Assembly: GCA_902622985.1 (NCBI GenBank) | Contig: CACNSH010000003.1 | Location: 1 to 64,000, forward strand | Length of the DNA: 64,000 bases | Direction: 5' to 3' | Source of the DNA: an uncultured Pelagibacteraceae bacterium | GTDB lineage: Bacteria; Pseudomonadota; Alphaproteobacteria; Pelagibacterales; AG-422-B15 | In this document: in pieces, positions 7,521 to 15,308 of the stretch | Position numbering within the stretch: the first letter of the stretch is position 1 | Layout: the number at the start of each line of letters is the position of its first letter | Notes under the pieces: model-generated | Seen by the model: the letters and a program-made list of their open reading frames with translations, nothing else | The model's database searches: none | What the model was told of the DNA's origin: nothing | Position numbers and translations under genes: made by a program

Positions 7521-8048
7521 TCACAGCATTTTTTTTAATATAGGGTCTTTTTGTATGAGATGATGATACACAACAGCCCCTAAATGAATAGTGAAAAGAA
7601 GTACCAAAAAATACGCTGAAATAACATGAACAACGTGGAATTGGTCCGCAAGTTCGTAGTTAAAATAGTCAATGTAGACCTTGGATATAATAAAATTCAC
7701 TTCTTCTCCAGAAAGTAAAAGTTTTAAGATTCCACTGATTGTAATCAAAAGAAGCGTAACATAAAATAGTCCATGTACTGCTTTTGATGCTATCAATTGT
7801 AATTTATTTACAGCTGAAGTTATTGGCTTTGGATTAAGAAATTTCCAAATCAATCTGAGTAATGTTAAATAAAAAATACTTATGCCAATAACAATATGTA
7901 TATTTTCAACGGTTAGTTTAAATTCAGAAAACTCCAAATTGTCCAAATAAAGTCCTAAAGGTAGTTGAAATAATAAAATTAAAAAAGTGAGCCAGTGAAA
8001 GGCTCGAGCAAGAGTCCCATAAGTGCTATTGTCATTTTTAATTTTCAT
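7521..8048 (-). CDS. Cytochrome b561 family protein
   Basis: A 175-residue protein with four hydrophobic segments. Histidines are placed for b-type haem: FHWLTF near the N-terminus, NIHIVIG, and FHVVHVISAYFLVLLFTIHLGAVVYHH in the last part. The bacterial b561 family passes electrons between quinols and periplasmic acceptors such as superoxide or c-type cytochromes. It is divergently paired with a cytochrome c' gene (16 bases between start codons), which suggests a shared promoter region and a shared electron-transfer task. Confidence 0.85.
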   Translation of the reverse strand: MKIKNDNSTYGTLARAFHWLTFLILLFQLPLGLYLDNLEFSEFKLTVENIHIVIGISIFYLTLLRLIWKFLNPKPITSAVNKLQLIASKAVHGLFYVTLLLITISGILKLLLSGEEVNFIISKVYIDYFNYELADQFHVVHVISAYFLVLLFTIHLGAVVYHHLIQKDPILKKML

Positions 8049-8064
8049 AATATATATTTAAAAT

Positions 8065-8517
8065 ATGAAAACAATTTTGCAAATACTGCTTTCATCAATT
8101 TTAGCTTCTCTATTTCTTGTTTTTATTAGTTTTGCTGACGACCATGGTAAAATTATAAAAGAAAGAAAATCATTATTTAAGCAAAATTATAGCCATGCAA
8201 AAAGAATGTCTGCAGAAATAGCAAAAGGTAATAATGATAAAGTAGTAGAGCTTTCCAAAAAAATGAGCGTCAATTATGATAAGCTCATCGACCTTTTCCC
8301 TGATAATTCAAAAACAGGTTATGATACAGAAGCTTTGCCAACTATTTGGCTTCAAAAAGATGAATTTAATGCTTTGATGATTGAAACCTCAGATAAAGTC
8401 AAAAAATTTACCCAAATTGCTGCTAACCTTACAGGAGATGAATTAAAAGAGGCTCAAAAGAATTTAATTTGGTCAAGTTGTAAAGCTTGCCATGACAAAT
8501 TTAGAATGCCTCACTAA
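8065..8517 (+). CDS. Cytochrome c'/c-556 family protein, periplasmic
   Basis: A 150-residue protein with a signal peptide (hydrophobic to about residue 23, then FADDHG), a mostly helical body, and the haem-binding CKACH at residues 139-143, close to the C-terminus. This is the expected place in cytochrome c' four-helix bundles. Family roles are NO/CO binding or electron transfer in the periplasm. It is divergent from the b561 gene, a likely redox partner (inference from position). Its stop overlaps the end of the convergent YjbQ gene by four bases. Confidence 0.88.
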   Translation: MKTILQILLSSILASLFLVFISFADDHGKIIKERKSLFKQNYSHAKRMSAEIAKGNNDKVVELSKKMSVNYDKLIDLFPDNSKTGYDTEALPTIWLQKDEFNALMIETSDKVKKFTQIAANLTGDELKEAQKNLIWSSCKACHDKFRMPH

Positions 8518-8936
8518 GCAATCACAGTCATTGAAATAATTCTTTTTATCCCAGGATCATTATTCTTATAACGGTGCTCAAATAAATACACTCCTTGCCA
8601 TATGCCAAGATCAAGTTTTTTTTCTTTAATTGGAATACTAAGTGTTGTGTTAGTAAGTGAAGATTTAATATGTGCAGGCATATCATCCGGACCCTCCTCA
8701 CTGTGTAAGTAATTATCGTTTTCGGGTACCATTTTATCGTAGTAATTTTCTATATCTTTAAGGACGTTGGGATCTGCATTTTCCTGAATAATTAGAGAAG
8801 CTGAAGTATGTTTGATAAATATAGTACAAATACCTTTTGATATTCGATGTTTGCTTATAGCTTGATTAATAATATCCGTAATATTATAGAGGCCTTTACC
8901 TTCAACTACTATTTCAAGTTCTTTTTGAATTAACAT
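8514..8936 (-). CDS. YjbQ/UPF0047 family protein
   Basis: A 140-residue single-domain protein of the UPF0047 family. It has the conserved IFIKHTSASLIIQENADP segment (about residues 40-57), the HSEEGPDDMPAHIKSSL loop (about 78-94), and the LGIWQGVYLFEHR strand near the C-terminus. The E. coli member has been reported to have weak thiamine-phosphate synthase activity, but the physiological role is open. It is divergent from selO with 44 bases between starts. Confidence 0.88.
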   Translation of the reverse strand: MLIQKELEIVVEGKGLYNITDIINQAISKHRISKGICTIFIKHTSASLIIQENADPNVLKDIENYYDKMVPENDNYLHSEEGPDDMPAHIKSSLTNTTLSIPIKEKKLDLGIWQGVYLFEHRYKNNDPGIKRIISMTVIA

Positions 8937-8980
8937 TTTGATATAAATATATGTAAAATTAAATTAAGTTTACAGCAACA

Positions 8981-10441
8981 ATGAAAAATAATGTATCCCT
9001 TTCTGATTCAGGGTGGAATTTACAAAGTAGTTATACCCAAATATCTGATAAACTGATCTCGGAATTAAAACCAGATGCAGTTACTAATCCAAGTACTGTT
9101 ATTGTTAATAATGAATTGGCTAAAAAACTTGGCTTAAATTTAAAAGGTATGTCAAAAAAAGACTTATCTAATTTATTCTCAGGAAATACACTGCCTCATG
9201 GTTCAAAGCCATTTGCACAGGCTTATGCAGGGCATCAATTTGGACAATTTACAATTCTTGGTGACGGTAGGGCTCACATCGTTGGTGAGCAAGTAACTCC
9301 AGACGGTGAAATATTTGATATTCAATATAAAGGTTCGGGGCGTACACCTTATTCAAGAGGGGGAGACGGTAAGGCTGCATTGGGGCCAATGTTACGTGAA
9401 TATCTGATCAGTGAAGCAATGTATCATTTAGGCATTCCAACTACGAGAAGTTTGGCTGTTGTTGAAACTGGCGAAAAAGTCTACCGAGAAGTCCCTTTAA
9501 AAGGATCAATATTAACTCGGGTAGCGAGTAGTCATATTAGAATTGGAACTTTTCAATTCCTGGCAGCGCATAAAGATTATGACGGCATGCAAGCTCTTTT
9601 AGATTTTTCAATAAAAAGACATTTTCGTAATATAAATTTTTCTAAAAATGTAGCTATTGAATTTATCCAATCTGTTATGCAGAAACAAATTAAATTGATA
9701 GTAGACTGGATGCGAGTTGGATTTATTCATGGTGTTATGAATACAGATAATTCAACAATATCTGGAGAGACTATTGATTATGGACCATGTGCTTTTATGG
9801 ATAGCTATGATGCTAAGACTGTCTTCAGCTCTATTGATACGCAAGGAAGATACTCTTTTGCTAATCAACCTTCTATAATTCATTGGAATTTAGTAAGGTT
9901 AGCAGAGTGCTTGTTACCACTCATTGATAAAAATGAAAAGAAATCAATTGAAATTGCTCAAAACACATTGAATGATTTTAGCTCATTGTTTAAAGACAAA
10001 TGGCTTCAAATGATGAGAAAAAAAATAGGAATTGAAGATCAAAGTGATGAAGATGAAGAACTTATCAATAATTTAGTCAAATGGATGCAAAGTAAAAATC
10101 CAGATTTTACCAATACTTTTTGCAACCTGATGAATTACGAACATGCAAACGATGAAGTGTTTGAAGACAATGATTTTGATACTTGGAAAAAAAACTGGAA
10201 AAAAAGAGTTAAAAGTAAAGAATATTTAAAAACGATGATAAATATCAATCCAGTTTTAATCCCAAGAAACTATCTAGTTGAGGAAGCGCTTAATGAGGCT
10301 GAAACGAATAACAAGCTTGATAAATTTAATGATCTTAATAGAGCAATTTCATCACCTTATCAGCTAAAAAATGTACATATTAAATACCTTATGACGCCTA
10401 GCAAAACTAACATACCCTATAAAACTTTTTGTGGTACTTGA
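8981..10441 (+). CDS. selO: Protein adenylyltransferase SelO (YdiU family)
   Basis: A 486-residue pseudokinase-fold enzyme that transfers AMP from ATP to Ser/Thr/Tyr of target proteins, linked to redox stress. Family landmarks are all present: FAQAYAGHQFGQF, DIQYKGSGRTPYSRGGDGKA with the nucleotide-binding Lys/Arg, LREYLISEAMYHLGIPTTRS, and FIHGVMNTDNSTISGETIDYGP with the catalytic Asp region. The C-terminus ends TFCGT. The cysteine third from the end is where eukaryotic SelO carries selenocysteine. It stands alone, divergent from yjbQ and 160 bases ahead of cspA. Confidence 0.93.
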   Translation: MKNNVSLSDSGWNLQSSYTQISDKLISELKPDAVTNPSTVIVNNELAKKLGLNLKGMSKKDLSNLFSGNTLPHGSKPFAQAYAGHQFGQFTILGDGRAHIVGEQVTPDGEIFDIQYKGSGRTPYSRGGDGKAALGPMLREYLISEAMYHLGIPTTRSLAVVETGEKVYREVPLKGSILTRVASSHIRIGTFQFLAAHKDYDGMQALLDFSIKRHFRNINFSKNVAIEFIQSVMQKQIKLIVDWMRVGFIHGVMNTDNSTISGETIDYGPCAFMDSYDAKTVFSSIDTQGRYSFANQPSIIHWNLVRLAECLLPLIDKNEKKSIEIAQNTLNDFSSLFKDKWLQMMRKKIGIEDQSDEDEELINNLVKWMQSKNPDFTNTFCNLMNYEHANDEVFEDNDFDTWKKNWKKRVKSKEYLKTMININPVLIPRNYLVEEALNEAETNNKLDKFNDLNRAISSPYQLKNVHIKYLMTPSKTNIPYKTFCGT

Positions 10442-10495
10442 TTAACTTGAAGTTTTTTTCGAGGCGTCTTACTAAAAAAGAAAAAATTAAAACAA

Positions 10496-10524
10496 TTTAC
10501 TTTTAGTCTATATGTAGCTATAAG
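10496..10524 (+). promoter_or_regulatory. Sigma-70-like promoter of the cold-shock gene
   Basis: TTTACT (10496-10501) and TATAAG (10519-10524) with exactly 17 bases between them. A start near 10531 would give a leader of about 70 bases before the cspA ATG, with an AAGGA ribosome site shortly before the start codon. Long leaders that refold with temperature are typical of cold-shock genes. I could not test folding here. Confidence 0.5.
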
Positions 10525-10603
10525 GTCCGTCTAAAGATTACGTTTTTGTTCCTTTTTCTGGAGTAATACGAAGTCTAAATTAACTTAAAAAGGAATAACA
10601 AAT

Positions 10604-10810
10604 ATGGCTACTGGTACTGTTAAATGGTTTAATCCAAAAAAAGGTTATGGCTTTATTGCCCCTGAAGAAGGCGATAAAGATATCTTTGTTCACATCACAG
10701 CTGTTCAAGCTGCGGGTATGAAAAAATTGGATGAAGGTCAGAAACTATCATATGACGCTGAGGAAAAAGATGGAAAAGTCTCAGCAGTTAATCTACAAGC
10801 AGCAGAATAA
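10604..10810 (+). CDS. cspA: CspA-family cold-shock protein
   Basis: A 68-residue single cold-shock domain that binds single-stranded RNA/DNA and melts mRNA structure. RNP1 (KKGYGFIAPE, about residues 12-21) and RNP2 (DIFVHI, about 26-31) are intact and the length is typical of CspA. The start ATG has an AAGGA site nine bases upstream. Its stop codon directly abuts the end of the convergent regulator gene, so transcription may run into that gene antisense unless it is stopped by the hairpin at 10845-10866. Confidence 0.93.
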   Translation: MATGTVKWFNPKKGYGFIAPEEGDKDIFVHITAVQAAGMKKLDEGQKLSYDAEEKDGKVSAVNLQAAE

Positions 10811-11188
10811 TTAAGCAGCTTTATCTATCATATCTAGCCACATCGTGAACTCATCAATGAGTTCACCTGATGGCTGGATGATTTTTACTCTTTTATCTTT
10901 AGAACTTACTTGAGTGACAAGTGAGCCTTTACTAATCTCATCGTTTATAAAATTTATAATAGTTGCTCTAGATGCAAGGTCTGACATATTTTTCGTCAGA
11001 TATTCTTTCGTGCACTCAATTTTGTTGATGTTAGAGTCGAAATAAAGTCTCATAATTTCGTAACATATTCTAATACCATAAACCGATCGACGAAAATGGC
11101 TAAGACGACTAAAAACTTTCCTGTCACCCGCACTTTCAAAAACTTTAATCTGTTTGACAACTTGCTCAAAAATTTTTTCAGTTTTCAT
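10811..11188 (-). CDS. Small winged-helix (MarR-like) regulator
   Basis: A 125-residue protein from MKTEKIFEQ. A frame extension further upstream encodes an unlikely Ile/Tyr-rich peptide, and an AGAGAT sequence sits before the ATG at 11188. The C-terminal half looks like a winged helix: ECTKEYLTKNMSDLASRATIINFINDEISKGSL, then a basic wing SSKDKRVKIIQPS. This resembles short MarR-type regulators. The basic N-terminal part has VFSRLSHFRRSVYG. It is convergent with cspA. Its target is unknown. Confidence 0.6.
   Translation of the reverse strand: MKTEKIFEQVVKQIKVFESAGDRKVFSRLSHFRRSVYGIRICYEIMRLYFDSNINKIECTKEYLTKNMSDLASRATIINFINDEISKGSLVTQVSSKDKRVKIIQPSGELIDEFTMWLDMIDKAA
10845..10866. repeat. Perfect 9-bp inverted repeat inside the 3' end of the regulator gene
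   Basis: GTGAACTCA (10845-10853), loop TCAA, TGAGTTCAC (10858-10866). It lies 35 bases past the cspA stop, inside the convergent coding region. There is no T-run after it on either side, so it is not a standard terminator, but it may stabilise the cspA mRNA 3' end. Confidence 0.5.
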
Positions 11189-11333
11189 AATAAATCTCTT
11201 TTTACGTTTGAATTGTATTATTAAATAGTATGGATAATTATTAATAATAATTATTTGCCAGTTTGGCGGCATATAATAAGATATAGATTAATAACCTACT
11301 GTTTTTATTGATTTAAATAATTAGCATTTATTA

Positions 11334-11561
11334 ATGAACGAAGAAAATAAAAAGAAAGTGTGGAAACTAATACAAAAAACTGGTGACGAGTTAAAAGGAA
11401 AACTGCCCGAACATTCATCACATCCAAAAGGTCGTAATCCATATGCCCACATAGCATTAGAAATTAAAAACCGATTTGGCATGTCTTATAGTGATATTTC
11501 AGATGAACAAATACCTGAGCTTGAGAAATTTATTCTTTATATTCGTGATAACCCAAAATAA
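11334..11561 (+). CDS. Conserved-looking hypothetical protein, 75 residues
   Basis: A small soluble protein with a basic N-terminal helix (EENKKKVWKLIQK), a central segment HPKGRNPYAHIALEIKNRFG, and an acidic C-terminal helix (SDEQIPELEKFILYIRD). The NPYAHI-x-x-x-IK pattern is reminiscent of short hypothetical proteins common in marine bacteria, but I assign no function. It is the only gene in the gap between the divergent regulator at 10811-11188 and the convergent fatty acid hydroxylase, whose end is six bases away. Confidence 0.6.
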   Translation: MNEENKKKVWKLIQKTGDELKGKLPEHSSHPKGRNPYAHIALEIKNRFGMSYSDISDEQIPELEKFILYIRDNPK

Positions 11562-11567
11562 CAAATA

Positions 11568-12392
11568 TTAGGGTTTCCACTCTGGTCTTCCAAAAAAAGA
11601 AAGAAACTTTTCTTTAGCGGTTGTTGACACTTTGAAATCAGAGATCATTTGTCCCCAAAACATAAATGTTATTTTGATAGGATTGTATGTTTTGACATTA
11701 TCCCTAATTCCAAATTTTACAGGCTCAATTTCCTCTGCAAAAGTTCCAAATAATCTGTCCCAAATGATTAGTAAGTTGCCATAATTTCTATCTATGTAAC
11801 ACTCGTTGCTCCCATGATGAACCCTGTGTGAAGACGGAGTAACAAGAATATACTCTAAGATACCTAATCTTCTAATCCATTGTGTATGCCCAATAACACC
11901 CCAGAGCGTTGAGGCTACACCTGCTACAGCTGTGATAATTGGGTCAAACCCAACTAATGGCATGAATATAAAAAAGGGTACTTTAGTTATTGGTCCAAAC
12001 CAGGCCTGTCTCAAAGAAACAGTGAAATTCATTTCTTCACTTGAATGATGATTCATATGAACAGCCCACATAAATCGTACTCTGTGAGAGAAGCGATGAT
12101 ACCAGTAATAGACAAAATCAATCATTACAAATGTAGAAAGCCACACAGCCCATAATGGAAGGAGATCATTGACTGTGATTAATCTAAATTGATATAGATA
12201 AACGTACATTAAAAAAATTGAGCTTTTAGTCAGAAGCCCAATCAAAAAATTTCCACTCAAAAGACCTAGTCCTGTAAAGGTATCCCTTAATTTGTAAAAA
12301 TTTAGTCCTTTCACAGAAGAATAAATTACTTCAGCTGTAATAAGCAGTAAAACAATCGGTACCCCGTAAGCATATACGTCTAATTCAGTCAT
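11568..12392 (-). CDS. Sterol desaturase/fatty acid hydroxylase superfamily membrane protein
   Basis: A membrane di-iron oxygenase that hydroxylates or desaturates lipid chains. Three histidine clusters that bind iron are visible: WYHRFSHRV, AVHMNHHSSE and the HRVHHGSN motif, the last followed by NYGNLLIIWDRLFGTF, which is diagnostic of the superfamily. Several hydrophobic segments flank them. I chose the Met at 12392 (MTELDVYAYG). A start eight codons upstream at 12416 is possible and would lie closer to the divergent gene starting at 12437. The lipid substrate is unknown. Confidence 0.85.
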   Translation of the reverse strand: MTELDVYAYGVPIVLLLITAEVIYSSVKGLNFYKLRDTFTGLGLLSGNFLIGLLTKSSIFLMYVYLYQFRLITVNDLLPLWAVWLSTFVMIDFVYYWYHRFSHRVRFMWAVHMNHHSSEEMNFTVSLRQAWFGPITKVPFFIFMPLVGFDPIITAVAGVASTLWGVIGHTQWIRRLGILEYILVTPSSHRVHHGSNECYIDRNYGNLLIIWDRLFGTFAEEIEPVKFGIRDNVKTYNPIKITFMFWGQMISDFKVSTTAKEKFLSFFGRPEWKP

Positions 12393-12436
12393 AATTTCTA
12401 TTGAAATATATATCATTAGAATTATTTAGGAAAAGT

Positions 12437-13006
12437 ATGAAAAATATATTGTTTGCCTTTTTGTTGAGTTTTTGTCTCACTTTTACTGTAGTTGCTAAAA
12501 ACGACGGCGGTGGTGGTAATTCCGGGGGTAATTCCGGGGGTAATTCCGGAGGTAATTCTGGTGGCAACTCTGGCGGAAGTTCGGGTAACTCAAGTGATGG
12601 CGGTGGTGGTTTTGTGTATTCTGGAAGCACAGGCTATGATCAAGAGTTAAAAAGAATTCTTTTTGAAATTGAGAAAAAAGAAAATTACGATGGTGCCTTA
12701 AGGGATCTTGAAACCTACGTATACGAAAACCCCCAAAATGCGAACGGATGGAATTTAATAGGATTTGCAAGTCGTAAACTTGGTAAATTTGATGATGCTG
12801 AGCTTTATTACAATACAGGTCTAGAAATAGAACCTCAGCATGATGATATTTTAGCCTACCAAGGAGAGCTTTATCTTCAGACAAATAGATATGAGATGGC
12901 ACTTGAAAACTTAGCCATACTTACCGACCTTTGCACATTTAATTGTACAGAAAAAAAAGAGCTAGCCGAGGCTGTAAAAAAATACGAAATAGAAAATAAT
13001 TTATAA
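12437..13006 (+). CDS. Secreted TPR protein with a Gly/Asn/Ser tandem-repeat linker
   Basis: A 189-residue protein with a signal peptide (MKNILFAFLLSFCLTFTVVA), a low-complexity linker built from five GNSG repeats plus related units (about residues 24-60), and a C-terminal domain with two to three TPR helices (NANGWNLIGFASRKLGKFDDA, then DILAYQGELYLQTNRYEMA). It ends with a two-cysteine motif CTFNC ahead of a last helix. The start at 12437 has an AGGA site and gives the signal peptide directly. An upstream in-frame ATG at 12401 would overlap the divergent gene. The TPR with this Cys pair recalls alphaproteobacterial periplasmic TPR proteins of unknown role. It is the first gene of the envelope cluster to 15299. 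Confidence 0.75.
   Translation: MKNILFAFLLSFCLTFTVVAKNDGGGGNSGGNSGGNSGGNSGGNSGGSSGNSSDGGGGFVYSGSTGYDQELKRILFEIEKKENYDGALRDLETYVYENPQNANGWNLIGFASRKLGKFDDAELYYNTGLEIEPQHDDILAYQGELYLQTNRYEMALENLAILTDLCTFNCTEKKELAEAVKKYEIENNL
12515..12586 (+). repeat. 12-bp tandem repeat array encoding GNSG units
   Basis: Six consecutive 12-bp units: GGTAATTCCGGG twice, GGTAATTCCGGA, GGTAATTCTGGT, GGCAACTCTGGC and the diverged GGAAGTTCGGGT. The first units are nearly identical and later ones drift, as expected of slippage-driven growth at one end. Copy number would change linker length by four residues without a frameshift. Confidence 0.85.
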
Positions 13007-13058
13007 CCTGTTGATTTATTTTCCTGGTAAACTAGTCTTTTAAATTAAAGTTTTTATA

Positions 13059-13277
13059 ATGATAAAAGTATTAGTTTTTTTTGTTCTTGGTGCAGCAACC
13101 TTATATTTTATAATCCGCGCTCTTGTTAATACAGAGCCAGGTAAATTATCTAGAGTTATAAAAATAATCATATTTGCAGTTATTATAATTGCAGTTGTTT
13201 TTATGCTTACAAGAAGTAACCTTGGTTTTCTTGCACCTATCATAGGTCTTGCAAGAAGATTGTTAGTAGGTTTTTAA
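13059..13277 (+). CDS. Small membrane protein resembling the N-terminal part of DnaJ-like membrane proteins
   Basis: A 72-residue protein with two hydrophobic helices (MIKVLVFFVLGAATLYFII and IKIIIFAVIIIAVVFML) separated by a short polar stretch (NTEPGKLSRV), ending with GLARRLLVGF. The arrangement resembles the N-terminal membrane region that precedes the J domain in a family of alphaproteobacterial DnaJ-like membrane proteins. Here no J domain (no HPD) follows and the gene stops. It lies five bases before the cupredoxin/beta-helix gene and is likely co-transcribed with it. Function unknown. Confidence 0.6.
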   Translation: MIKVLVFFVLGAATLYFIIRALVNTEPGKLSRVIKIIIFAVIIIAVVFMLTRSNLGFLAPIIGLARRLLVGF

Positions 13278-13282
13278 ATAAA

Positions 13283-14941
13283 ATGTTTAATATAAAAAAA
13301 AGTTTCATTATTATAATTTTCTTTTTGTCATCATTCGTCTTTTTTACTTCATGTGATAATGATCCAAATCAGTCTGCTGCATTTACTGGTGTGCGGGTAA
13401 TAGATAATTCTTATTCTCCTCCTGTAGTTAGAATAAATGAGGGTGGCAAGGTTAGATTTAATAATTGGGGTAATAATCCGCATAATGTTATTGCCGTAGA
13501 CGAAACTTGGGGCTCATACGAAGAGATACCTAAAGGTGACTACTTAGATATTACCTATGAAGCTGAGGGATTATACAAATATTTATGCTCATTTCACGCT
13601 TCACCTGACGGTGAGTGGGGGATGGTTGGGTCTGTTGTTGTTGGGGATATTAATTATGAAGATTATACAAACTTTTCAAAAATGGATGTAGTTCCATCTT
13701 TCTCTGGATCAGTGAGAAATGTACCTGACGATTATGAAACAATTCAAGATGCGGTTAATGCATCAAATCCTGGGGACTTAGTTCTTATTAAACCCGGAGT
13801 TTACTATGAAGAAGTTGTTGTGAATGTTCCATCAATAACAATACGTGGCTGGGATAGAAATAATACAATTATTGATGGTGAATTTGAAAGAGGCAACGGT
13901 GTTCTTGTTGCTGGAGTAGATGGTGTAGTAATTGAAAATTTAACTGCTCGTAACGCTTTGCTCAATGGTTTTTACTGGGCAACAGTTAAGGGTTACAGGG
14001 GATCATATTTAACAGCTTACAATAATGGTGACTATGGTGTTTATGCATTTGATGCTGTTGATGGCGTGTTAGAACATTCGTATGCATCAGGTTCTCCAGA
14101 TGCAGGCTTTTATATTGGGCAATGCTATCCTTGCGATGCAATTGTGAATAATGTTATTTCAGAAAATAATGGCTTAGGTTATTCCGGAACTAATTCAGGA
14201 GGTTCTCTCTACATTATTAGTTCAATATTTAGAAATAATAAAGGAGGACTAGCGCCTAATACATTAGATTCTGAATTACTACCTCCTGAAAGAGAGACAT
14301 TTATTATTGGGAATTTAATTGAAAATAACAACAATAACGATGCTCCTGCTACAAAATCAACTTACTTATCTTTTGGAAACGGCGTTATCATTGCCGGTGG
14401 CAACAATAACATAATCAAAAATAATGTAATTGCTAATCATGATCTATACGGCGTTATTCTTACCGCAGCAGCTGATGTGAATTATTGGCCAGCCCATGGA
14501 AACAGAGTTGAAGATAATCTAATTTTATCATCTAACAGGGCAGACATGGCAATTAGCGGCGTATCCAATCTTGGTAACTGTTTTAAAGGAAACTATTTTA
14601 ATACATCTATACCGCCAGGTTTGCAGTCTTTAAATAATTGTGACGCAGGGTACATTCCATTAAGTTCAGATCTATCAGGCATGTGGTCATCGCTTGCAAG
14701 AATTATTCATGCAAGTGATGGTGGATATCAACAAGGTGACTGGAGATCTTTTCCCAAACCTGAAAATCAACCAAATATGCCAATTATGGAAAAGTTGTTA
14801 AATCAAGGATATGATAAGAAAAATTTACCTACCTATATGATCAGAAAGTCTGTAAAGCCAGCTGTCGAGGTTTTTCAACAGTTCGAAGATGTGCTGAATG
14901 ATATTGAATTACCAGAAGAAGCAAGAAACTATTTGAACTAA
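13283..14941 (+). CDS. Cupredoxin and right-handed beta-helix lipoprotein
   Basis: A 552-residue two-domain envelope protein. A signal peptide ends in FFTSC (Cys about residue 24), a probable lipid-attachment site though not a perfect lipobox. Residues about 35-125 form a blue-copper domain with ligands in order: His in NNPHNV, Cys and His in YLCSFHASPDGEWGM, and the Met of that segment. From about residue 145 a NosD/pectate-lyase-type parallel beta-helix follows, starting ETIQDAVNASNPGDLVLIKPG, with many Asn ladders (ENNNNND, NNIIKNNVIAN). Copper-dependent electron transfer joined to polysaccharide or surface binding is one reading, as inference. It sits between two small membrane proteins. 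Confidence 0.85.
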   Translation: MFNIKKSFIIIIFFLSSFVFFTSCDNDPNQSAAFTGVRVIDNSYSPPVVRINEGGKVRFNNWGNNPHNVIAVDETWGSYEEIPKGDYLDITYEAEGLYKYLCSFHASPDGEWGMVGSVVVGDINYEDYTNFSKMDVVPSFSGSVRNVPDDYETIQDAVNASNPGDLVLIKPGVYYEEVVVNVPSITIRGWDRNNTIIDGEFERGNGVLVAGVDGVVIENLTARNALLNGFYWATVKGYRGSYLTAYNNGDYGVYAFDAVDGVLEHSYASGSPDAGFYIGQCYPCDAIVNNVISENNGLGYSGTNSGGSLYIISSIFRNNKGGLAPNTLDSELLPPERETFIIGNLIENNNNNDAPATKSTYLSFGNGVIIAGGNNNIIKNNVIANHDLYGVILTAAADVNYWPAHGNRVEDNLILSSNRADMAISGVSNLGNCFKGNYFNTSIPPGLQSLNNCDAGYIPLSSDLSGMWSSLARIIHASDGGYQQGDWRSFPKPENQPNMPIMEKLLNQGYDKKNLPTYMIRKSVKPAVEVFQQFEDVLNDIELPEEARNYLN

Positions 14942-14978
14942 TAGTTTAATTGTTTAACCTATTTATAGGAGATTTTAG

Positions 14979-15299
14979 ATGCCAGGAGTTACTTTTTTTC
15001 CATTAAATGATGTACCGTTTTTATCATTATTTTTTAACTTTTATGGCTACTATCTTCCTATATTTTTATATGCGACATGGACGTCTACTGCATTATTTGA
15101 TTTATTTCTCTCAAAATACAGAGGCACGACTGGGAAAGTAATTTGGACATTTATCGTCATGTTCATTCCTCTAATAGGCTCATTAATCTATCACCTATTT
15201 GCAGCTAGGGAGTTAGATGTCACGATTAGAGCGACCATGATCTTTGGTGGTATTGGTATTTTAATAATTGTTTTCCTCTATCTCGGTCTTGCCCTTTAA
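14979..15299 (+). CDS. PLDc_N-like small membrane protein
   Basis: A 106-residue protein with three hydrophobic segments. The central part WTFIVMFIPLIGSLIYHLFAARE matches the PLDc_N membrane motif (usually the N-terminal membrane module of cardiolipin synthases), but no phospholipase D catalytic domain is attached. A good AGGAG ribosome site precedes the ATG. It follows the cupredoxin/beta-helix gene by 37 bases on the same strand. It may be a membrane partner of the lipoprotein, but this rests on position only. Confidence 0.65.
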   Translation: MPGVTFFPLNDVPFLSLFFNFYGYYLPIFLYATWTSTALFDLFLSKYRGTTGKVIWTFIVMFIPLIGSLIYHLFAARELDVTIRATMIFGGIGILIIVFLYLGLAL

Positions 15300-15308
15300 T
15301 CAATAGAA

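Noticed and set aside
11189-11272. N-terminal extension of the winged-helix regulator
   Set aside because: The added 28 residues are Ile/Tyr/Asn-rich from AT-rich intergenic DNA, and the Met at 11188 has a reasonable ribosome site.
12495-12902. Minus-strand frames rich in Pro/Leu/Glu or His/Arg/Tyr opposite the Gly/Asn/Ser repeats
   Set aside because: They are by-products of the tandem repeats on the plus strand. The plus-strand gene has a signal peptide, ribosome site and TPR domain.
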